This document shows positions 7,297 through 16,638 of a stretch of DNA of 64,000 nt, piece after piece; the first letter of the stretch is position 1, and every line of letters begins with the position of its first letter. Under the pieces are notes generated by a model. The model ran no database searches. It worked only from the letters and a program-made list of their open reading frames with translations, and was not told the DNA's origin. The DNA comes from Bradyrhizobium altum. GTDB lineage: Bacteria; Pseudomonadota; Alphaproteobacteria; Rhizobiales; Xanthobacteraceae. Where the stretch lies: the NCBI RefSeq assembly GCF_020889705.1, contig NZ_JACMYP010000002.1, positions 124,001 to 188,000 of the forward strand. The letters are read 5' to 3'. The translations under genes were made by a program, and so were the position numbers.

Positions 7297-10104
7297 ATGT
7301 CACCCCAGACCATGCCTTCCGAGACCGACCTCGGTGCCAGGAGTGCCGCAGAAGCCAGTCTCCTTGAGAAGGCGGCACAAGAGGAGGATGCCCGGCTCCG
7401 GAACGACATCCGGCTCCTGGGGCGCGTGCTGGGCGATACGGTGCGCGACCAGGAAGGCGCCGATGTGTTCGACCTGGTCGAGCGGATCCGCCAGACCTCG
7501 GTCCGGTTCCATCGCGACGAGGACAAGCTGGCGCGGCGGGAGCTGGAAGGCATCCTCGACGGCATGTCGATCGCCGAGACGCTGCAGATCGTCCGCGCCT
7601 TCAGCTATTTCTCCCACCTCGCCAACATTGCCGAGGACCAGAACAACATTCGCCAGATGCGCAGCCGCGGCCCCAGCGGGGCGCCGCGGCCGAGCACGCT
7701 GGAGCAGACGCTGGTCCATGCCCGCCAGGCCGGAATCAGCCCGGCCGACCTGCGCAGCTTCTTCAGGAACGCGCTGGTCAGTCCGGTCCTGACCGCGCAT
7801 CCGACCGAGGTCCGCCGCAAGAGCACGATGGACCGCGAGATGGAGATCGCCGACCTGCTCGACCGCCGCGAGCGGCTGCAGATGACGCCGGAGGAGAGCG
7901 AGGCCAGCGACGAACAGCTGCGCCGCGCGGTCGTGACGTTGTGGCAGACCAACCTGCTGCGCCGGACCAAGCTCACCGTGCTCGACGAGGTCGCCAACGG
8001 CCTGTCGTTCTACGATTACACCTTCCTGCAGGAAGTCCCGCGCGTGCATTGCGCGCTGGAGGACCGCCTGAACAACGAGGGCGGCGAGGCGGGCGAACTC
8101 GCCTCGTTCCTCCGGATGGGAAGCTGGATCGGCGGCGACCGCGACGGCAATCCGTTCGTCACGGCGGAGGTGATGCGCGGCACGCTGCGGCTGCAGTCGA
8201 GCCGGGTGCTCAGCTTCTATCTCGAACAGCTGCATACGCTCGGCGCCGAGCTGTCGCTCGCGGCGCATCTCGCCGACATCTCGGACGAATTGCGGATCCT
8301 TGCCGAGCGCTCGCCGGACACCTCGCCGCATCGGAGCGGCGAGCCGTATCGTCTGGCGGTATCCGGCATCTATGCGCGGCTCGCAGCCACCGCCATGCGG
8401 CTCGAGGTCGAGACCACGCGGCCGCCGGTCGGCAAGGCCGAACCCTATGCGAGCGTGAATGAGTTCCAGGCCGATCTTGACGTGCTCAATCGCTCGCTGA
8501 TCGCCAACAATTCCGGCGTGATCGCGCGTGGCCGGCTGCGGCAGTTGCGGCGCGCGGTGGATTGCTTCGGCTTCCATCTGGCGCGGCTCGACATCCGCCA
8601 GAACTCTGCAGTGCATGAACGCACCATCGCCGAGCTGCTCGACACCGCAAATCCCGGCATGTCCTATCTGGCGCTAGGCGAGGATGCACGCGTCAGCCTG
8701 CTGCTCGGCGAATTGCGCAACGCGCGGCCGCTGGCGTCGCCCTTCGTCAAATATTCCGATGAGACGCAGGGCGAGCTCGCCGTGTTCCGGGCCGCGGCCG
8801 AGGCCCACGCCAGGTTCGGTCCTGAAGTGATCCCCCAATGCATCATTTCGATGTGCAAGGGCATGTCCGACATGCTCGAGGTGGCGGTGCTGCTGAAGGA
8901 GGTCGGGCTGGTCAACCCGTCCGGCCGCAGCGCCATCAACATCGTGCCGCTGTTCGAGACCATCGAGGATCTGCAGGCCTCGAGCGGCATCATGGACCGC
9001 ATGCTGGTGCTGCACGACTATCGCAAGCTGGTCGACAGTCTCGGCAGCGTGCAGGAGGTGATGCTCGGCTATTCCGACAGCAACAAGGATGGCGGCTTCG
9101 TCACCTCGGGCTGGGAACTCTACAAGGCCGAGATCGGCCTCGTCGAGGTGTTCGAACGGCACGGCGTGCGGCTGCGCTTGTTCCACGGCCGCGGCGGCTC
9201 GGTCGGCCGCGGCGGCGGCCCGAGCTATGATGCGATCATCGCGCAGCCCGGCGGTGCGGTGAACGGCCAGATACGCATCACCGAGCAGGGCGAGATCATC
9301 TCGTCGAAATATTCCAATGCCGAGGTCGGCCGCAGCAATCTGGAGATACTGGCCGCCGCGACGCTGGAAACCAGCCTGCTGCAGCCGCGGCAGAACGCGC
9401 CGCGCCCCGAATATCTCAAGGCGATGGAGGAGATTTCCGCGCTCGCGTTCAAGGCCTATCGCGGTCTCGTCTATGAGACCGAAGGCTTCGCCGACTATTT
9501 CTGGGGCTCGACCGTCATCAACGAGATCGCGACCTTGAACATCGGCAGCCGTCCGGCCTCGCGCAAGAAGACCCGCGAGATCGAGGACCTGCGCGCCATT
9601 CCGTGGGTGTTCTCCTGGGCGCAATGCCGGCTGATGCTGCCGGGCTGGTATGGCTTCGGCAGCGCGGTCGAGACCTGGATTGCCGGGCATCCCGAGCAGG
9701 GCATGCCGTTCCTGCAGGAACTCTACAGGGAATGGCCGTTCTTCCGGACGCTGCTCTCCAACATGGACATGGTGCTGGCGAAGAGCTCGATCGCGATCGC
9801 CTCGCGTTACGCCGAGCTGGTGCCAGACGTCGCGTTGCGCGAGACGATCTTTGGCCAGATCCGCCGCGAGTGGCATCTCTCGATCGAGACGCTGCTCGAC
9901 ATCATGGGCCACGACCGGCTGTTGCAGGGCAATCCGCTGCTGGAGCGCGGCATCCGCAACCGCTTCCCCTACCTCGACCCGCTCAATCACGTGCAGGTCG
10001 AGCTACTCAAGGAGCATCGCGCGAAGGACCCCGACGAGCAGGTGCTGCGCGGGATTCAGATCACGATCAACGGGATCTCGGCGGGGTTAAGGAACAGCGG
10101 CTAG
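7297..10104 (+). CDS. ppc: phosphoenolpyruvate carboxylase
   Basis: A 935-residue enzyme that adds bicarbonate to phosphoenolpyruvate to make oxaloacetate and refill the TCA cycle. The catalytic histidine motif [13 protein letters not shown] is near residues 163-175, GGDRDGNPF near 279-287 and the mobile loop [14 protein letters not shown] near 628-641. The C-terminus ends [14 protein letters not shown], close to the usual NTG end. Length is normal for bacterial PEPC. CTGGAG lies about ten bases before the ATG. It appears monocistronic, flanked by repeats on both sides. Confidence 0.97.
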   Translation: MSPQTMPSETDLGARSAAEASLLEKAAQEEDARLRNDIRLLGRVLGDTVRDQEGADVFDLVERIRQTSVRFHRDEDKLARRELEGILDGMSIAETLQIVRAFSYFSHLANIAEDQNNIRQMRSRGPSGAPRPSTLEQTLVHARQAGISPADLRSFFRNALVSPVLTAHPTEVRRKSTMDREMEIADLLDRRERLQMTPEESEASDEQLRRAVVTLWQTNLLRRTKLTVLDEVANGLSFYDYTFLQEVPRVHCALEDRLNNEGGEAGELASFLRMGSWIGGDRDGNPFVTAEVMRGTLRLQSSRVLSFYLEQLHTLGAELSLAAHLADISDELRILAERSPDTSPHRSGEPYRLAVSGIYARLAATAMRLEVETTRPPVGKAEPYASVNEFQADLDVLNRSLIANNSGVIARGRLRQLRRAVDCFGFHLARLDIRQNSAVHERTIAELLDTANPGMSYLALGEDARVSLLLGELRNARPLASPFVKYSDETQGELAVFRAAAEAHARFGPEVIPQCIISMCKGMSDMLEVAVLLKEVGLVNPSGRSAINIVPLFETIEDLQASSGIMDRMLVLHDYRKLVDSLGSVQEVMLGYSDSNKDGGFVTSGWELYKAEIGLVEVFERHGVRLRLFHGRGGSVGRGGGPSYDAIIAQPGGAVNGQIRITEQGEIISSKYSNAEVGRSNLEILAAATLETSLLQPRQNAPRPEYLKAMEEISALAFKAYRGLVYETEGFADYFWGSTVINEIATLNIGSRPASRKKTREIEDLRAIPWVFSWAQCRLMLPGWYGFGSAVETWIAGHPEQGMPFLQELYREWPFFRTLLSNMDMVLAKSSIAIASRYAELVPDVALRETIFGQIRREWHLSIETLLDIMGHDRLLQGNPLLERGIRNRFPYLDPLNHVQVELLKEHRAKDPDEQVLRGIQITINGISAGLRNSG

Positions 10105-10110
10105 CCACAG

Positions 10111-10233
10111 CGTCGTCCCGGCGAACGCCGGGACCCATAACCACGACTGGACGTGTCGTGAACGATGTGGGCCCCAGCCTTTTCCTGTAATCAACAGCGG
10201 TGGTAATGGGTCCCGGCCTGCGCCGGGACGACG
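10111..10233. repeat. family A palindromic repeat (copy 4)
   Basis: A 123-bp element with ends CGTCGTCCCGGCGAACG and GCGCCGGGACGACG and the GGGCCCCAG core. It lies between convergent ppc and the SMP-30 gene and probably forms a stable structure in both 3' untranslated regions. Confidence 0.85.
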
Positions 10234-10239
10234 GCTAGC

Positions 10240-11352
10240 TCAGCAGTTGTGCGCGCCTCTTGTCTCCACATAGACCGCGTAGAGCGACTGGCTTGCGGTC
10301 ATGAACAGGCGGTTGCGCTTCTTGCCGCCGAAGGTGAGGTTGGCGCAGGTCTCCGGCAGCAGGATCTGGCCGATGCGCGCACCGTCCGGCGCGAACACCT
10401 GCACGCCGTCATAGCCCGGTCCGACCCAGCCGGCACCGACCCAGATGTTGCCATCGATGTCGACACGCATGCCGTCCGGGAAGCCAGACTTTCCGTCCAG
10501 CGTCATGTCGATCAGCGTGCGCGGGTTGGACAACTTGTCGCCGTTGAGGTCGTACTGCCAGACGATGTTCTTCGCGTTCGGATAATGCGTGATGCCGGTG
10601 TCGCAGACATAGACCTTCTTGTAGTCGTGGCTGAAGGCGATGCCGTTCGGCTTGAACGGTTCGTCGGCAACCTTGGTGATCTGCCCGGTCACAGCATCGA
10701 TGCGGTAGACGGCCTCTTTCTGGTAGGGCTGGTTCGAGCCGGTGTTGGCACGCTGGCCCTCGTAGATCGAGATCGCGCCGTAGCCGGGATCGGTGAACCA
10801 GATCGACTTGTCGTTGGGATGCACGACCATGTCGTTCGGCCCGTTGAGCTGCTTGCCATTGGCTTGCTCGGCCAACGACGTGACGGTTCCATCGTGCTCG
10901 TAGCGCACCAGCCGCGTGCGCTCGGCCGTGATCTGGCGGCCCTCGAAATCGAAGGTCGAGCCGTTGGCCTCGTTCGACGGCTTGTGGAACTGCTCGGAGA
11001 TGTGGCCGTCATCGTCGAGATAGCGCAACTGCCGGTTGGCCGGGATGTCGCTCCACACCAGATACTGGCCCTGCGCGTTCCAAGCCGGGCCTTCAGCCCA
11101 GAGGCAGCCGGTGTAGAGCCGCTTGATCGCGGTGTTGCCGACCTTGGCCTTGAAGCGCTTGTCGTCGATCACGACGATGTCGGGATCGGGATAACGCTGC
11201 GGCTCCGCGTTGCGGCCGAAGTCGCGCGCTGTAGCATCGGATGCAGCCATCGCAGTTGCAGCAAGCGCGGTTGCGCCGCGCAAGATGGTTCGACGGTCGA
11301 ACGCCTTCGCGCCGTCGCTCTCGTGTTGCTTCGTGTTGTTTGGATTTGTCAC
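10240..11352 (-). CDS. Tat-exported SMP-30/gluconolactonase-like beta-propeller protein
   Basis: A 370-residue protein with an N-terminal twin-arginine signal, DRRTILRG at residues 19-26 followed by an alanine-rich hydrophobic stretch. The mature part belongs to the SMP-30/gluconolactonase/LRE family of six-bladed propellers, with metal-site-type segments such as LNGPNDMVV and GFPDGMRVD. Such proteins hydrolyse sugar lactones or other cyclic esters in the periplasm. The start is taken as GTG 11352 because GGGAGGA sits about five bases upstream; an in-frame start at 11412 would place the ribosome site inside the gene. The substrate is unknown. Confidence 0.85.
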   Translation of the reverse strand: MTNPNNTKQHESDGAKAFDRRTILRGATALAATAMAASDATARDFGRNAEPQRYPDPDIVVIDDKRFKAKVGNTAIKRLYTGCLWAEGPAWNAQGQYLVWSDIPANRQLRYLDDDGHISEQFHKPSNEANGSTFDFEGRQITAERTRLVRYEHDGTVTSLAEQANGKQLNGPNDMVVHPNDKSIWFTDPGYGAISIYEGQRANTGSNQPYQKEAVYRIDAVTGQITKVADEPFKPNGIAFSHDYKKVYVCDTGITHYPNAKNIVWQYDLNGDKLSNPRTLIDMTLDGKSGFPDGMRVDIDGNIWVGAGWVGPGYDGVQVFAPDGARIGQILLPETCANLTFGGKKRNRLFMTASQSLYAVYVETRGAHNC

Positions 11353-11451
11353 GAAAGTCCTCCCAGGCTTTTTGTTATCGGGAGGACGATCATGCGCCCG
11401 CAATTCGGGCACAATGCGGGCGCGCTATGAAGAAACAACCAAAGAGTGTGC

Positions 11452-11495
11452 CGCCTCGGCCTCGTGCGCGATTGCGCACGGCGTTCGCCGAGGCG
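11452..11495. repeat. hairpin with nested palindrome
   Basis: The outer arms CGCCTCGGC and GCCGAGGCG form a 9-bp stem. The loop contains the near-palindrome GTGCGCGATTGCGCAC at 11464-11479. A T-run follows on the plus strand, but both flanking genes are on the minus strand, so a terminator role is unlikely for them. It shares the nested motif with three other repeats in this window. Confidence 0.7.
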
Positions 11496-11530
11496 ACTTT
11501 TTCATAAAACTGTCAGATCGGATCCCAAAT

Positions 11531-12445
11531 TCAGATCGGATCCCAGGTGAAGACGTCGGCCGAGCGGTCGAGCTTGGCGAACGATCCCTTCAGCGCCGGC
11601 ATGCCGTGCTCAGCAATGGTCTCGGGCGTCCAGCCCTCGCCGCGATGAACCGAGCGCACCGGGCGATGCTGGCCGAACAGGAAGATCTCGTTCATGCGCA
11701 CGCCGAAGATCTGCCCGGTGACGTCCTTGGCGGCGTCCGAGAGCAGATAGGCGCAGACCGGCGCGATCTTCTCCGGGCCCATCTGCTTGATCTTCTCGAC
11801 GCGCGCCTTCTCGGCGTCGGTCTCGGTCGGGATGGTGCCGATCATGCGGGTCCAGGCGAACGGCGACACGCAGTTCGAGCGCACGTTGAAGCGGCCCATG
11901 TCGAGCGCGATCGACTTCGACAGGCCGACGATGCCGAGCTTGGCGGCGGCGTAGTTGGCCTGGCCGTAATTGCCGATCAGGCCGGAGGTCGAGGTGAAGT
12001 GCACGAACGAGCCCGACGCCTGCTCGCGGTAGATGCGCGCCGCGGCGTGGCTGACATAGAACGAGCCCATCAGATGCACCTTGATGACGGCCTCGAAAGC
12101 TTCCACGCTCATTTTGTGGAAGATCATGTCGCGCAGGATGCCGGCATTGTTGACGACGCCGTCGAGCCGGCCGAAATGATCGGTCGCGGTCTTCACGATC
12201 TTGCTGGCGGGAATGGCCTCCGCCACCGACTCGAAATTGGCGACGGCGGTACCGCCGCGCTTCTTGATCTCCTCGACCACCTCCTCGGCGGGCGCCGCGC
12301 TCGAGCCGCCACCGTCGGCGGCGCCGCCGGGATCGTTGACCACGACCTTGGCACCTTCCGCCGCGCAAAGCAGCGCGATCTCGCGGCCGATGCCGCGGCC
12401 CGCGCCGGTGACGATGATGACTTTATCCTGCAGTGATTTTGCCAT
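11531..12445 (-). CDS. SDR oxidoreductase, MFE-2/17beta-HSD4-like 3-hydroxyacyl-CoA dehydrogenase type
   Basis: A 304-residue classical SDR. It has TGAGRGIG in the first beta-alpha-beta unit, NNAGILRD, serine in STSGLIG and the YAAAK catalytic motif. The long insert NDPGGAADGGGSSAAPAEEV and the extended C-terminal tail resemble the (3R)-hydroxyacyl-CoA dehydrogenase unit of peroxisomal multifunctional enzyme type 2. It probably oxidises a hydroxyacyl-CoA with NAD+ (inference). AAGGAG precedes the ATG. It is the last of three same-strand genes (DUF35, thiolase, SDR), separated from the thiolase by a family B repeat. Confidence 0.88.
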   Translation of the reverse strand: MAKSLQDKVIIVTGAGRGIGREIALLCAAEGAKVVVNDPGGAADGGGSSAAPAEEVVEEIKKRGGTAVANFESVAEAIPASKIVKTATDHFGRLDGVVNNAGILRDMIFHKMSVEAFEAVIKVHLMGSFYVSHAAARIYREQASGSFVHFTSTSGLIGNYGQANYAAAKLGIVGLSKSIALDMGRFNVRSNCVSPFAWTRMIGTIPTETDAEKARVEKIKQMGPEKIAPVCAYLLSDAAKDVTGQIFGVRMNEIFLFGQHRPVRSVHRGEGWTPETIAEHGMPALKGSFAKLDRSADVFTWDPI

Positions 12446-12492
12446 GTGGGTTCTCCTTGTGTCCGATTCTCGGAATGAGCGATTTTCTTTTC

Positions 12493-12611
12493 GTCATTCC
12501 GGGGCGGAGCGAAACGACGAGCCCGGAATCCATAACAACGATCGGGAGTATGGATTCCGGGCCTGCGCCTCAGGTCGGCTATTGCCGACCGAAGGCGCAT
12601 CCCGGAATGAC
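12493..12611. repeat. family B palindromic repeat (copy 2)
   Basis: The ends GTCATTCCGG and CCCGGAATGAC are inverted repeats, with an inner facing pair AGCCCGGAATCCAT and ATGGATTCCGGGC and a hairpin GGTCGGCTATTGCCGACC. It lies between the thiolase and SDR genes and is noncoding. Confidence 0.85.
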
Positions 12612-12619
12612 GGAGGTTG

Positions 12620-13759
12620 CTACTTTTCGTTCGTAAAGATGATCGTGCCTGACGCAGCGAACATGCCGCCGACGCCGTGGCAGACCGAGATCTTCGCATT
12701 CGGCACCTGCGCCGGCGCGATGCCGCGCATCTGCCGCACGCTCTCCTGCAGTGCGTACATGCCGTACATGCCGGAGTGCATGTAGCTCAGCCCGCCGCCA
12801 TTGGTGTTGAGCGGCAGCTTGCCGCCGGGGCGGGTGTTGCCGTCGGCGATGAACTTGCCGGTTTCCTCATGCGGCATGAAGCCGAGGTCGCCGAGGCCGT
12901 AGAGCGGCAAATGCGCGAAGGCGTCGTAGATCATCAGGTGATCGACGTCCTTGTGGGCGATGCCGGCTTCCTTGAAGGCCAAGGGGCCCGCCACCTTGAA
13001 GGCGCGCGATGAGTCAAACGTCTTCATCTGGCTGACCATCGGTGTTTCGACGCTCTCGCCGGTGCCGAGAATGTAGACCGGCTTCTGCGGGAAATCCCTG
13101 GCGCGATCGGCGGAGGTGAGGATCAGCGCGCCGCCGCCGTCGGTGACGAGACAGCATTGCAGCAGCCGGAACGGATAGGCGATCATCCGCGAGTTCAGCA
13201 CGTCGGCGACCGTGATCGGATCCTTCATGGTCGCGCGCGGGTTCTTCGCCGCCCATTCGCGCTGCACGACGGCGACCATCGCGAGCTGCTCATGCGTGAT
13301 GCCGTGCGTCTTCATGAAGCGCAGCACCGGAATCGGGAACATGCTCGGCGGCCCGTAGACGCCGAACGGCGACTCGAACTGGCCGTTGAGGCTGTCGGGT
13401 GCGGTGAAGCGCGGCTGCTTGCCGATCATCGACTTGCCGCTCTCGGCATGGGTGATCAGCACGGTCTTGCAGAGGCCGGCCTCGATCGCCGCAGCCGCGT
13501 GACGGACATGCAGCATGAAGGAGCAGCCGCCGACCGAGGTGCCGTCGACCCAGGTCGGCGTGATACCGAGATAATGGGCCATCTGCTGCGGAGTCTCGAC
13601 CGCGGTGGCAAAGCCGTCGATGTCGGACAGTTTTAAGCCGGCGTCCGCGATCGCATTCAGCGCCGCATCCGCGTGCAGCTGGATCTGCGACATGTTCGGG
13701 ATGACCCCGAGTTCGGTGGTTTCGGCCGCACCGACGACGGCAACCTGGTTCCTGCGCAT
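12620..13759 (-). CDS. thiolase-family protein (SCP-x/acetyl-CoA acetyltransferase-like)
   Basis: A 379-residue thiolase-fold protein. The nucleophile-type cysteine lies in SVGGCSFM and the C-terminal catalytic segment is SVCHGVGGMFAASG; GGGLSYMHSGMYG is also typical. It would cleave a 3-ketoacyl-CoA or act as a lipid-transfer-type thiolase. The preceding DUF35 gene ends TAA five bases upstream of the ATG at 13759, with AAAGGGG as ribosome site, so the two are translationally linked. DUF35-paired thiolase homologues include Ltp2 retro-aldolases of steroid side-chain degradation. The retained cysteine favours true thiolase chemistry here. Confidence 0.9.
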   Translation of the reverse strand: MRRNQVAVVGAAETTELGVIPNMSQIQLHADAALNAIADAGLKLSDIDGFATAVETPQQMAHYLGITPTWVDGTSVGGCSFMLHVRHAAAAIEAGLCKTVLITHAESGKSMIGKQPRFTAPDSLNGQFESPFGVYGPPSMFPIPVLRFMKTHGITHEQLAMVAVVQREWAAKNPRATMKDPITVADVLNSRMIAYPFRLLQCCLVTDGGGALILTSADRARDFPQKPVYILGTGESVETPMVSQMKTFDSSRAFKVAGPLAFKEAGIAHKDVDHLMIYDAFAHLPLYGLGDLGFMPHEETGKFIADGNTRPGGKLPLNTNGGGLSYMHSGMYGMYALQESVRQMRGIAPAQVPNAKISVCHGVGGMFAASGTIIFTNEK

Positions 13760-13763
13760 CACA

Positions 13764-14177
13764 TTACCCCTTTGCCGGGCGGAACAAAGGAAGGGTGATC
13801 TTGTCGTCGAGTGCCTCGAAGGCGACCTCGAGCGGCATGTCGAGCTCGAGCGCTTCCGGCGTCTGCGGACAATCGATGATGTTGCTCATCATGCGCGGAC
13901 CTTCGTCGAGCTCGACGATGGCGATCGCATAAGGCGGCGTGAAGCCGGGCGCGGCGGGACGATGATTGATGACGTAGCTGTAGAGCTTGCCCTTGCCGGT
14001 GGCCTTGAAGACCGAGACCTTGCGCGAGGCGCAGGAGGGGCAGAACGGCCGCGGCGGAAAGTAGACATTGGCGCAGGCGTCACAGCGCTGCAGGCGCAGT
14101 TCGCCGGCCTTGGTGCCGTCCCAGAAATGCTGGGTCTCAGGTGTCGGTTTTGGTTTCGCGCGCGCGGGCTCGGCCAT
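13764..14177 (-). CDS. DUF35 Zn-ribbon/OB-fold acyl-CoA-binding partner protein
   Basis: A 137-residue protein with an N-terminal helix, a four-cysteine zinc ribbon (CDACANVYFPPRPFCPSC) and a C-terminal OB fold beginning near LYSYVINHRPA. DUF35 proteins bind CoA esters and form complexes with adjacent thiolase-like enzymes, as known for steroid aldolases and for archaeal thiolase/HMG-CoA synthase. It directly precedes the thiolase gene and is probably its obligate partner. GGGAGGAGA lies about eight bases before the ATG. The 244-bp region upstream is shared with the divergent Liv transporter. Confidence 0.9.
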   Translation of the reverse strand: MAEPARAKPKPTPETQHFWDGTKAGELRLQRCDACANVYFPPRPFCPSCASRKVSVFKATGKGKLYSYVINHRPAAPGFTPPYAIAIVELDEGPRMMSNIIDCPQTPEALELDMPLEVAFEALDDKITLPLFRPAKG

Positions 14178-14421
14178 GTCTGATGTCTCCTCCCGAAATC
14201 GTTGCAGTCTTGATGCGCCATTGGACCAACGGCCGTCAACGGTTCATCCACGCCCCGCGCAGCGGCCTGTGTCCCGCGCATGCCGCATATTCCGCCCCTC
14301 GCACAATTGCTAAGGCCGCGATGCTTGTGTCGCTCCGGTCCGGCGCGTAGAAGGGCCGCGGTCCAAGATGTGTCGAAGACCGGTCCACAAGACGTCCAAG
14401 ATACCCGGGAGGAATAATATC

Positions 14422-15669
14422 ATGCTGAGGATCATCGGCGCGGCACTCGCTGCCAGCCTCGCATTTGCCACGCAGGCGATGGCCGCCGACGCACCGTCGG
14501 AGATCAAGATCGGCACGCTCTACGCGTCCTCGGGGCGCTACGCCTCGATCTCGATGCCGGTCTACAGCTCGCTCAAATTGTGGGTCGAGCAGAAGAACGC
14601 CGAGGGTGGCGTCTTCGTGAAGGCGTTCGACAAGAAGATCCCGATCAAGCTCGTCTCCTATGACGACCAGAGCAACACCGCGACCGCCTCGACGCTTTAT
14701 AATCAGCTCGTCACCCAGGATAAGGTCGACCTCCTGGTCGCCGATTCCGGATCGGTGCTGACGGCGCCCGCGGTCGCGATCGCGCGCGACCACAAGATGT
14801 TCCTGTTCGACCAGACCGGCACCGGCGCGAGCTTCTTCTCCAAGGACAATCCCTACATCGCGCTGATGGCCGATCCCGTGTCGACGGTCTGGCCGAAGCC
14901 GGTGGCGGATTTCATCAGCCATGACGGCCCTGGCCTTGGCATCAAGAAGATCGCCATCCTCTACGCGACCAACGAGTTCACGGGCACCCAGGCCAACGCG
15001 TTCCGCAAGTTCGTCAAGGAGTCCGGCGCGCCGATCGAGATCGTCTACGACCAGGGCGTTCCGACCGAGACCACCAATTACAACGTCATCATCAACAACA
15101 TCAGCAACACCAATCCCGACGCGGTGATCCATTTCGGCTACGCGCCGAACGACATCGCCTTTCTGCGCAACGTCCAGGACGTCGGCACCAAGTTCAAGAT
15201 GCTGTTCGCGATCTATGCCGGCCTCGAGACCGAGTTGCTCGAGAAGAACGTCGGCGCCAAGGGCCTCGAGCACGTCTGGACCTATGTGCCGCCGTCCGAG
15301 CTGGACTATCCCGTCAATTTCGGGATGACCATGAAGGACTTCCGCGCCGCGTGGCTGAAGAAGTACAACGACGGCAAGATGGAGTTCGGCTTCAACGCGG
15401 TGGCGGGCTACACCACGGCGCTGGTGATCGAGAAGACGCTGTCGGTTGCGACCAGCCTCGACCAGATGGAGCTGCGCCGCGCGGTGTTCTCGCTCAGCGG
15501 CCAGCTCAAGACCCTGGACGGCACCTTCGCGCTGGATGAGACCGGCGGCCAGATCGGCGAATTGACGCCGCTCGGCCAGCTCACAGTCGACGAGCACGAT
15601 CACATCAAGTTCGTCTCGATCTATCCGCACGAGACCGCCACCGGCAAGCCGATCTATCCGGCGCCGTGA
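14422..15669 (+). CDS. branched-chain amino acid-type ABC transporter substrate-binding protein
   Basis: A 415-residue periplasmic-binding protein of the type I (LivJ-like) family. A Sec signal peptide is clear (MLRIIGAALAASLAFA, predicted cleavage after QAMAA). The mature protein begins EIKIGTLYASSGRYASIS, typical of the first lobe. The ATG at 14422 follows GGGAGGAATAATATC; a longer frame from 14368 would bury the signal peptide. It heads a five-gene operon. The ligand is unknown, since LIV-family binding proteins in these bacteria also carry aromatic acids, amides and dicarboxylates. The downstream amidase hints at an amide or acyl-amide ligand. Confidence 0.93.
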   Translation: MLRIIGAALAASLAFATQAMAADAPSEIKIGTLYASSGRYASISMPVYSSLKLWVEQKNAEGGVFVKAFDKKIPIKLVSYDDQSNTATASTLYNQLVTQDKVDLLVADSGSVLTAPAVAIARDHKMFLFDQTGTGASFFSKDNPYIALMADPVSTVWPKPVADFISHDGPGLGIKKIAILYATNEFTGTQANAFRKFVKESGAPIEIVYDQGVPTETTNYNVIINNISNTNPDAVIHFGYAPNDIAFLRNVQDVGTKFKMLFAIYAGLETELLEKNVGAKGLEHVWTYVPPSELDYPVNFGMTMKDFRAAWLKKYNDGKMEFGFNAVAGYTTALVIEKTLSVATSLDQMELRRAVFSLSGQLKTLDGTFALDETGGQIGELTPLGQLTVDEHDHIKFVSIYPHETATGKPIYPAP

Positions 15670-15714
15670 TGCAGGTGAGTGCGGCAGGCGTAACCTTCGG
15701 CGGCGAGCGGTAGC

Positions 15715-16638
15715 ATGACCTATGCGCTCGTTGCCGGCGTGCTGTTCGGGCTGTATTTCAGCCTGGTCGGCATCGGTCTCAATCTCGTGTTCGGCGTCAT
15801 GCGCATCGTCAATCTTGCGCATGGCGACATCCTGATGCTCGGCGCCTTCATCGCGCTCGGAGTGGTCGGCATTGCCGGCATCGACCCGCTGTTCGCGGTG
15901 CCGCTGGCCTTCATGGTCTTCGTGCTGGCGGGCGTGCTGCTGTACTGGGTGCTGGTGCCGCGGCTGCAGGGCTCGGCCAACCCGGAAATGCTGTCGATCA
16001 TCCTGTTCTTCGGCCTGTCGCAGGTAATCGAAGCCGTCACCACGATCTTCGCCGGCACCAGCGAGCGCTCGATCCAGAGCCGGCTGCTCGGCACCGTGTT
16101 TACCACGATCAAGGTCAAGTGGTTCGGCGGCAAGGCCGGCGGGGCAGGGCCGATCCAGATCTTCGGCCAGGGCTTTCCCGCGCCGTGGGTGATCGCAGCC
16201 TGCACCAGCCTTGTCGCGATCGCGCTGGTCTACCTCTATCTCTACCACACGCGGCTCGGCACCCTGACCCGTGCGGTGATGTCACGCCGCGACGAGGCGC
16301 TGGCGACCGGCATCGATGTCGATCGCGTCTCGGCGGCGGCGTTCGGCATCGGGCTCGGCATCGCGGCCGTCGCCGGCGTGTTCGCGCCCTTCATGTTCGG
16401 CTCGGTGACGCCGGCGTTCGGCGCCGATGCGACGGTGACGTCCTTTGCCATCGTCGTGCTCGGCTCGCTTGGCAACCCGCTGGGCACCGCGCTCGGCGGC
16501 GTCGTCTACGGCCTCTGCTATATGCTGGTGCAGACCTATCTCAGTTCCTGGGCCGACTTGCTGCCCTATGTGTTGTTGATCGTGATCCTGTTGTTGCGCC
16601 CGAGCGGTCTGCTCGGAAGGCGGGTGCGCGTTGCCTAA
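15715..16638 (+). CDS. Liv-type ABC transporter permease (LivH-like)
   Basis: A 307-residue inner-membrane permease with about eight hydrophobic helices. The family segment FGVMRIVNLAHGDILMLGAF is near the N-terminus and LGSLGNPLGTALGGVVYG near the C-terminus. It pairs with the following LivM-like protein. The gene starts 45 bases after the binding-protein stop codon and overlaps livM by 8 bases. Confidence 0.93.
   Translation: MTYALVAGVLFGLYFSLVGIGLNLVFGVMRIVNLAHGDILMLGAFIALGVVGIAGIDPLFAVPLAFMVFVLAGVLLYWVLVPRLQGSANPEMLSIILFFGLSQVIEAVTTIFAGTSERSIQSRLLGTVFTTIKVKWFGGKAGGAGPIQIFGQGFPAPWVIAACTSLVAIALVYLYLYHTRLGTLTRAVMSRRDEALATGIDVDRVSAAAFGIGLGIAAVAGVFAPFMFGSVTPAFGADATVTSFAIVVLGSLGNPLGTALGGVVYGLCYMLVQTYLSSWADLLPYVLLIVILLLRPSGLLGRRVRVA

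Noticed and set aside
11452..11505. Hairpin followed by TTTTT read as a rho-independent terminator
   Set aside because: Both flanking genes are on the minus strand, where the T-run would precede the stem; listed as a nested repeat instead.
14236..16248. Long minus-strand frame opposite the first Liv binding protein and permease
   Set aside because: Low-complexity charged translation, antisense to the clear Liv genes, no ribosome site.
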